A stretch of DNA of 11,520 nucleotides, taken from Verrucomicrobiota bacterium. GTDB taxonomy: Bacteria > Verrucomicrobiota > Verrucomicrobiae > Chthoniobacterales > UBA10450. Made by a program: the position numbers and the translations under genes. Shown piece by piece: positions 8,055 to 11,520 of the stretch. The stretch spans positions 1 to 11,520 of the forward strand of contig VBQB01000110.1 in assembly GCA_005887855.1 (NCBI GenBank). The letters run 5' to 3'. The notes under the pieces were generated by a model. That model searched no databases and was not told the origin of the DNA. It was given only the letters and a program-made list of their open reading frames with translations. How positions within the stretch are numbered: the first letter of the stretch is position 1; each line of letters opens with the position of its first letter.

Positions 8055-8830
8055 GCGACGTGCAGATTCACCCGACCGCAATTGTCGATCCACAGGCAAA
8101 AATCGGCGCAGGGACAACGATCGGACCGTATTGCGTTATCGGAGCCGACGTCGTCCTCGGTCAAAACTGCTGGCTCCAACATCACGTCACCCTTTGTGGA
8201 CCGACGGATGCCGGAGCGAGAAACAAATTTTACGCCTACTGCTCCATCGGCCAGCAAACGCAGGACCTGAAATACCAGGGTGAACCGACTTACCTGGAAA
8301 TCGGCGATGAGAATACATTCCGCGAATTCGTCACAATCAGCCGCAGCACGACGAGCAAAGGTAAAACGCGCCTCGGAAACCGTGGAACCTTTCTCGCTTA
8401 CAGCCACATTGCACACGATTGCGTGGTCGGAGATGACGTGGTTTTTTCCAACAACGGCACGCTAGCCGGCTATGTGGAGGTGGGTAATCACGCCATCATG
8501 GGTGGGCTCACGGCGGTGCATCAATTTTGCCGGATCGGACGGTTTGCGATCACCGGTGGCTGCTCAAAAATTGTCCAGGACGTTCCGCCGTTCATGATCG
8601 CGGATGGCAACCCGGCCGAAATTCGCGGGATCAATCTGGTCGGTTTGGAACGCAAGAATTTCCCACCCGAAAGCGTGAAGCTGATCAAAGAAGCGTTCCG
8701 TTTGATTTATCGCTCGAAATACAACACGCGCCAGGCAGTCGAAGCGATGCGCAAGGAATTACCTCAAAAAGAAGAGATCACCGAGATCATCGAATTCATC
8801 GAACAAAGCGAGCGCGGAATTATTCGCTAA
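8051..8830 (+). CDS. lpxA: Acyl-ACP--UDP-N-acetylglucosamine O-acyltransferase LpxA
   Basis: First enzyme of lipid A synthesis; it moves a 3-hydroxyacyl chain from ACP to the 3-OH of UDP-GlcNAc in the cytoplasm. The 259 residues match the family (E. coli 262). A left-handed beta-helix of hexapeptide repeats begins at IHPTAIVDPQAKIGAGTTIG (6-25) and continues to about residue 185. Catalytic His122 lies in SHIAHDCVVG. The family block GGLTAVHQFCRIG and VQDVPPFMIADGNPAEIRGINLVGLERKNF are clear, followed by the helical C-terminal domain ending in ERGIIR. The ATG at 8051 overlaps the lpxC-fabZ stop in an ATGA, so the two are one operon. It converges with the minus-strand hydrolase 27 bp further on. 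Confidence 0.96.
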   Translation: MSDVQIHPTAIVDPQAKIGAGTTIGPYCVIGADVVLGQNCWLQHHVTLCGPTDAGARNKFYAYCSIGQQTQDLKYQGEPTYLEIGDENTFREFVTISRSTTSKGKTRLGNRGTFLAYSHIAHDCVVGDDVVFSNNGTLAGYVEVGNHAIMGGLTAVHQFCRIGRFAITGGCSKIVQDVPPFMIADGNPAEIRGINLVGLERKNFPPESVKLIKEAFRLIYRSKYNTRQAVEAMRKELPQKEEITEIIEFIEQSERGIIR

Positions 8831-8839
8831 GCGACAAAC

Positions 8840-8852
8840 AAGCCCGAGGCTT
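8840..8852. terminator. Small hairpin between convergent genes
   Basis: In the 27-bp gap between lpxA and the convergent hydrolase, aagcc-cga-ggctt makes a 5-bp stem with a 3-nt loop. On the minus strand it is followed by gtttg; there is no real U-tract on either strand. It may act as a weak two-way terminator, but the stem is short and could be chance. Confidence 0.25.
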
Positions 8853-8857
8853 TGGTA

Positions 8858-9679
8858 TCAAAATTCCACGCGTAGTCCATCGTAAGCGATATGTGTGCCG
8901 GCGGGGAGCCGCGATTCCGCCGCTTGCGGCAGCTCGTGGCAGATGTGGGTGAAATAAGTCGCGTCCGGCTGGACGCGCAAGGCGATTTCCAACGCCTGAT
9001 CCACACTGAGATGAGTCGGATGTGGTTTGTCGCGAAGCGCATCGATGATCAAGACTTTCACGCCCGCGATAAGATCGATAATCGAATCCGGTACGGCGCT
9101 GCAGTCGCTCAGGTAGGCGACAAGTTTTTGGTCCGCGCGCGAGAAAAGGTAGCCGTTCACAATGGAATCGCCATGCGGCACGGGCAACGGAGTGATAAAG
9201 GTCTCGCCTAGCTTAAACGGCTCATCAATAATGTGCGGCTCGGGCTTCAAATAATATGGAATCGGATTGCTGGTGTTGAACGCGAACCGAAACACGCGCT
9301 CCAGATCGCGCATCGTTTCGACCGACGCATAGACCGGCATCGAGCCCCGCGCATGGGAAAACCGCCGCAAATCGTCAAAGCCCATAATATGATCGGTGTG
9401 TGAATGGGTAAAAATCGCGGCATCGACATTGCGGATACTTTCCCGGAGTGCCTGTGTCCGGAAGTCAGTCCCTGTGTCCACCACCCACGAGCACTCTGGT
9501 GTTTCGACGTAAATTGAAGAGCGCAACCGTTGATCGCGCGGATCGGGAGATCGACATACTGCGCAATCACAGCCGATCATCGGCACACCTTGCGATGTGC
9601 CCGTGCCAAGAAAGGTAACGGCGAGTTGAAAGTTGAGGATTGAAGGTTGAATTGGCAAGCTGGCACTCTCAACTCTCAA
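8858..9679 (-). CDS. PhnP-like metallo-beta-lactamase-fold hydrolase
   Basis: A zinc-dependent phosphodiesterase-type hydrolase; PhnP of E. coli splits 5-phosphoribosyl 1,2-cyclic phosphate. The product has 273 residues from the TTG at 9679. The fold starts at LAVTFLGTGTSQGVP (19-33). CDCAVC (Cys37, 39, 42) matches the extra structural zinc site of PhnP. THSHTDHIMGFDDLR (91-105) is the active-site HxHxDH motif; His169, Asp192 and His223 (HPTHLS) complete the metal ligands. No phn genes are nearby, so the true substrate is open. The start is unsure: there is no ATG or GTG near the fold, and residues 1 to about 18 are encoded by the heptad repeat at 9625-9694, which seems to have covered the original start region. 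It is divergent from recN and convergent with lpxA. Confidence 0.85.
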   Translation of the reverse strand: MRVESASLPIQPSILNFQLAVTFLGTGTSQGVPMIGCDCAVCRSPDPRDQRLRSSIYVETPECSWVVDTGTDFRTQALRESIRNVDAAIFTHSHTDHIMGFDDLRRFSHARGSMPVYASVETMRDLERVFRFAFNTSNPIPYYLKPEPHIIDEPFKLGETFITPLPVPHGDSIVNGYLFSRADQKLVAYLSDCSAVPDSIIDLIAGVKVLIIDALRDKPHPTHLSVDQALEIALRVQPDATYFTHICHELPQAAESRLPAGTHIAYDGLRVEF

Positions 9680-9694
9680 CGAACAACCATCAAC
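9625..9694. repeat. Heptanucleotide inverted repeat over divergent gene starts
   Basis: Ten consecutive 7-mers without interruption. The left half has four GTTGANN-type units (gttgaaa, gttgagg, attgaag, gttgaat, 9625-9652). A 14-nt centre follows (tggcaag ctggcac, 9653-9666). The right half has four units of the opposite strand (tctcaac, tctcaac, gaacaac, catcaac, 9667-9694). The 7-nt step is not a multiple of three, so it is not shaped by coding. It lies between the hydrolase (minus) and recN (plus) and provides the apparent N-terminal extension of both. A promoter or regulator role is possible; I see no -35/-10 pair I would defend. Confidence 0.75.
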
Positions 9695-9702
9695 TTTCTG
9701 CG

Positions 9703-11190
9703 ATGCCCGCCGTCCTCGCTTTGTTGCGCATAAAAAATCTCGCTCTCGTGGAAGAGCTTGAATGGGAAATTGCGCCTGGTTTTATCGCCGTAACGGGAGA
9801 AACCGGTGCGGGCAAATCCATTATCATCGGCGCGTTGCAATTGTTGCTGGGGGAACGCGCCGACAAGTCGCTCATCCGCACCGGCGCGGATCTCTGCACG
9901 GTCGAAGCCGTTTTCGCGGGAGAAGATCTGAGAAAACTCAACGCGCAGCTTATCGAAGCGGGGGTCGAACCGTGCGAGAGCGATCTCATTGTCAAACGCA
10001 CCTTCTCAGCCAGCGGAGGCAATCGGCAATTCATCAATGGCTCGCCGACCACGCTTGCCGTTCTAAAGAATCTCGGAGACGAACTTGTCGATCTTCACGG
10101 CCCGCACGATCACCAGTCATTGCTCTCGCCGGAGAAGCAATTGGGCTTGCTCGATTCGTTTGCGCGCGCCGAAGAGCAACTCACCGAATATCGAAAGCAT
10201 TATCGTCAATTGCAGACGCTGCTCGCTGAGCACGCCGCGCTCAACACGGTGGAGACCACGCGCGAACAAGAGCTCGATCTGCTTCGCCACCAAATCAACG
10301 AAATCAGCTCGGCCAATCTGGTCGTGGACGAAGAAGAGGAAATTGAATCGCGTTATAAATTGGCCAGCAACAGCAAGCGGCTGATCGAGCTGGCGAGCGC
10401 GGTCGCGAGCAAACTTTCTGAGGCAGACGATTCGGTTCTGTCGCACCTTGCCGAAACGCAGCGTTTGCTGCGCGAACTGGAGAAGATCGACAATTCGATT
10501 ACACAATTTTCGTCCGCTCACGCTGCCAGTGTGGTCGAGCTTTCCGAGATCGCACGCTCCCTTTCCAACTACGCCGAAAAGCTCGATCTTGATCCGGCGC
10601 AGCTTTCCGCCCTCGAACAGCGCGTTTCGCTCTTCGAAACTTTGAAGCGGAAATATGGCGGTTCAATCGCTGAAGTCATCGCCTTCGGCGAGCGCGCAGC
10701 CGAACGCATGCGAAAGATCGAGGGTCGCGACGCCGAGCTGGAGCGTCTGGCCGGCGAAATTGAAATTACTCGAACTAGCTTAAACCGCAGCGGCGAGGCT
10801 CTGCGCAAACTTCGGACCAAGGCGGCACCGAAACTTTCGGAACACATCCGGCGCAATCTTCGCGATCTTGGTTTTCGTCAGTCGGAGTTCGACGTAAAGC
10901 TGGCCGCGCTCGACGAACCGCGCCCGACGGGATTCGATTCGGTAGAATTACTTTTCTCACCGAACCCTGGCGAACCATTGAAGCCATTGCGGGCAATCGC
11001 ATCTAGCGGCGAAATCTCGCGCCTCATGCTCGCCATCGGCGATTTCACCGCCGCGAGCGCGGGCTTTAAACATACCACTGGCTATGAAGGAATCGTCTGC
11101 GGCTTCTCCGCGATTTATGCCGGCCTCGCTCAAGTGCTCAATGAGGTGTTTGGCAAAACAATGCTGCCGCTCGGGCCGGTGAAGAAGTAA
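9703..11190 (+). CDS. recN: RecN N-terminal part fused to the C-terminal tail of a SatP-type transporter
   Basis: RecN is an SMC-like ATPase used in double-strand break repair. Residues 1-445 are RecN: MPAVLALLRIKNLALVEELE, Walker A GETGAGKS (32-39), LVDLHGPHDHQSLL (the family's LVDIHGQHEHQSLL block, Gln replaced by Pro), a long coiled coil (about 150-365) and the ABC signature ASSGEISRLMLAI (433-445). The Walker B, D-loop and switch His that must follow are missing. Residues 446-495 instead match the end of SatP/YaaH acetate transporters (GYEGIVCGFSAIYAG, LAQVLNEVFGKTMLPLG). The real RecN C-terminus lies on the other strand at 11284-11520. As written, the protein cannot be a working ATPase. 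The ATG at 9703 is preferred over the TTG at 9640, whose 21 extra residues come from the heptad repeat. The cause is either an inversion or an assembly error. Confidence 0.88.
   Translation: MPAVLALLRIKNLALVEELEWEIAPGFIAVTGETGAGKSIIIGALQLLLGERADKSLIRTGADLCTVEAVFAGEDLRKLNAQLIEAGVEPCESDLIVKRTFSASGGNRQFINGSPTTLAVLKNLGDELVDLHGPHDHQSLLSPEKQLGLLDSFARAEEQLTEYRKHYRQLQTLLAEHAALNTVETTREQELDLLRHQINEISSANLVVDEEEEIESRYKLASNSKRLIELASAVASKLSEADDSVLSHLAETQRLLRELEKIDNSITQFSSAHAASVVELSEIARSLSNYAEKLDLDPAQLSALEQRVSLFETLKRKYGGSIAEVIAFGERAAERMRKIEGRDAELERLAGEIEITRTSLNRSGEALRKLRTKAAPKLSEHIRRNLRDLGFRQSEFDVKLAALDEPRPTGFDSVELLFSPNPGEPLKPLRAIASSGEISRLMLAIGDFTAASAGFKHTTGYEGIVCGFSAIYAGLAQVLNEVFGKTMLPLGPVKK
11038..11190 (+). 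pseudogene. 3' fragment of a satP/yaaH (GPR1/FUN34) acetate transporter gene
   Basis: The last 50 residues of the recN frame are not RecN. From Gly446 on (GDFTAASAGFKHTTGYEG, then IVCGFSAIYAGLAQVLNE and VFGKTMLPLG) they line up with the C-terminus of E. coli SatP as I remember it, which reads LLAIGNIAGN, then WIGLICGASAIYLAMGEVLNE and QFGRTVLPIG. This covers the last membrane helix and tail of a protein of about 190 residues; the first ~140 are not in the window. The fragment has no start of its own and is in frame with recN. The codons just before it encode Leu-Ala-Ile, which both families have at this point, so the exact joint falls between about 11026 and 11040. Confidence 0.85.
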
Positions 11191-11204
11191 ACGCGTTTTT
11201 GATT

Positions 11205-11272
11205 CCTGTAGAGGCAGGCGTGCCGCCTGCGAAAATCATCGGAATTGCAGCCGACACGGCTGCCTCCACAGG
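11205..11272. repeat. Paired-hairpin palindromic element between convergent 3' ends
   Basis: Arms 11205-11230 and 11247-11272 are inverted copies, 22 of 26 positions matching, with a 16-nt spacer. Each arm carries its own 7-bp hairpin: gcaggcg-tgc-cgcctgc on the left and gcagccg-aca-cggctgc on the right. Two of the four mismatches between arms are a compensating pair inside that hairpin (g-c versus c-g), which suggests the small hairpins were kept by selection or by copying constraints. It lies between the satP fragment stop and the RecN C-terminal stop, so it may also serve as a two-way terminator. It has the same plan as the element in prmA but a different sequence. Confidence 0.75.
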
Positions 11273-11283
11273 TGACCGCGAGG

Positions 11284-11520
11284 CTACGTTTGCTTTAATA
11301 AACTAGCCGCCAACTCAAGCGCCGATTCACTTTTGCCGCCGAGCATGCGCGCGATCTCTTCCTGTCGAGTTTTGCCGCGGACCTCGCGCAATTGCGAATA
11401 GGTGCGACCACGCACAACTTCCTTCGTCACCACGAAGTGGGAAGAGCCAGTCGCAGCGACTTGGGGAAGGTGGGTGATGCAAATCACCTGATGATCCCGG
11501 CCTAATGTCTGCATCTTCGC
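11284..11520 (-). CDS. recN: RecN C-terminal fragment, partial at the window edge
   Basis: The frame is open to the right edge; it reads AKMQTLGRDHQVICITHLPQ, then VAATGSSHFVVTKE and so on to SLLKQT and a TAG. This is the C-terminus of RecN: the switch histidine in CITHLPQVAA, the SKE/TKE strand, and the ARMLGG...A.ELL end, as in E. coli and B. subtilis RecN. It is exactly the part missing from the plus-strand recN frame at 9703-11190. About 32 residues, including Walker B, should separate it from the signature motif and would lie about 100 bp beyond the edge. Whether a full second recN or a SatP-RecN fusion continues there cannot be seen. The ATG near 11514 is internal, not a start. Confidence 0.88.
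   Translation of the reverse strand, partial: AKMQTLGRDHQVICITHLPQVAATGSSHFVVTKEVVRGRTYSQLREVRGKTRQEEIARMLGGKSESALELAASLLKQT

Noticed and set aside
9625..9694. Possible short CRISPR array
   Set aside because: Units are 7 nt with no spacers, and the second half is inverted; no cas genes are present.
9640..9702. 21-residue N-terminal extension of RecN from a TTG
   Set aside because: It is encoded by the heptad repeat; RecN proteins normally begin close to LRIKNLAL, which fits the ATG at 9703.
9703..11190. A novel RecN variant with a membrane tail as a genuine new fusion protein
   Set aside because: The tail replaces essential Walker B and switch elements, and the missing RecN end is found inverted right beside it, so a rearrangement or assembly fault explains it better.

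Overview
The window looks like chromosomal DNA of a Gram-negative bacterium, most likely a soil Verrucomicrobiota (Chthoniobacterales / Udaeobacter-like). The main evidence is a fused lpxC-fabZ gene directly followed by lpxA, weak Shine-Dalgarno signals, moderately high GC, and several short palindromic repeat families scattered between and inside genes. LpxC-FabZ fusions also occur in Bacteroidota and Chlorobiota, so the phylum is an inference.

Layout, left to right. Five plus-strand genes come first: a secreted DUF1326 protein (16-786), ribosomal protein L11 methyltransferase PrmA (826-1647, with a palindromic element read in frame inside it), a double-domain nucleoside-diphosphate kinase with a degenerate first half (1742-2818), a class I aspartate-type aminotransferase (2863-4026) and a GH57 alpha-glucan branching enzyme (4231-5805). 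The GH57 gene sits between two MITE-like elements of about 155 bp. The second element supplies the start codon of a small secreted protein with a FlgD-like Ig fold (5958-6689). Then comes the lipid A block lpxC-fabZ / lpxA (6732-8830), overlapping by 4 nt. A PhnP-like metallo-beta-lactamase-fold hydrolase lies on the minus strand (8858-9679) and is divergent from recN. A 70-bp heptanucleotide inverted repeat covers the start region of both.

The most striking part is the right end. The recN reading frame (9703-11190) runs normally through the ABC signature motif and then switches, in frame, to the last ~50 residues of a SatP/YaaH (GPR1/FUN34) acetate transporter. About 100 bp further on, past a paired-hairpin repeat, the real C-terminus of RecN lies on the opposite strand (11284 to the window edge). 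This is what a ~0.6-kb inversion would give if its ends were in recN and a convergent satP, using the short stretch encoding Leu-Ala-Ile that both genes share. It could be a real (even reversible) rearrangement or a fold-back assembly error; the window alone cannot decide.

Functionally the genes are mostly housekeeping (ribosome modification, nucleotide balance, amino acid metabolism, glycogen, lipid A, DNA repair). Apart from lpxC-fabZ/lpxA they do not form one obvious pathway. The novelty lies in the repeats and how they remodel genes, not in a new defence or metabolic system. I saw no tRNA, rRNA, CRISPR array, transposase or phage gene.
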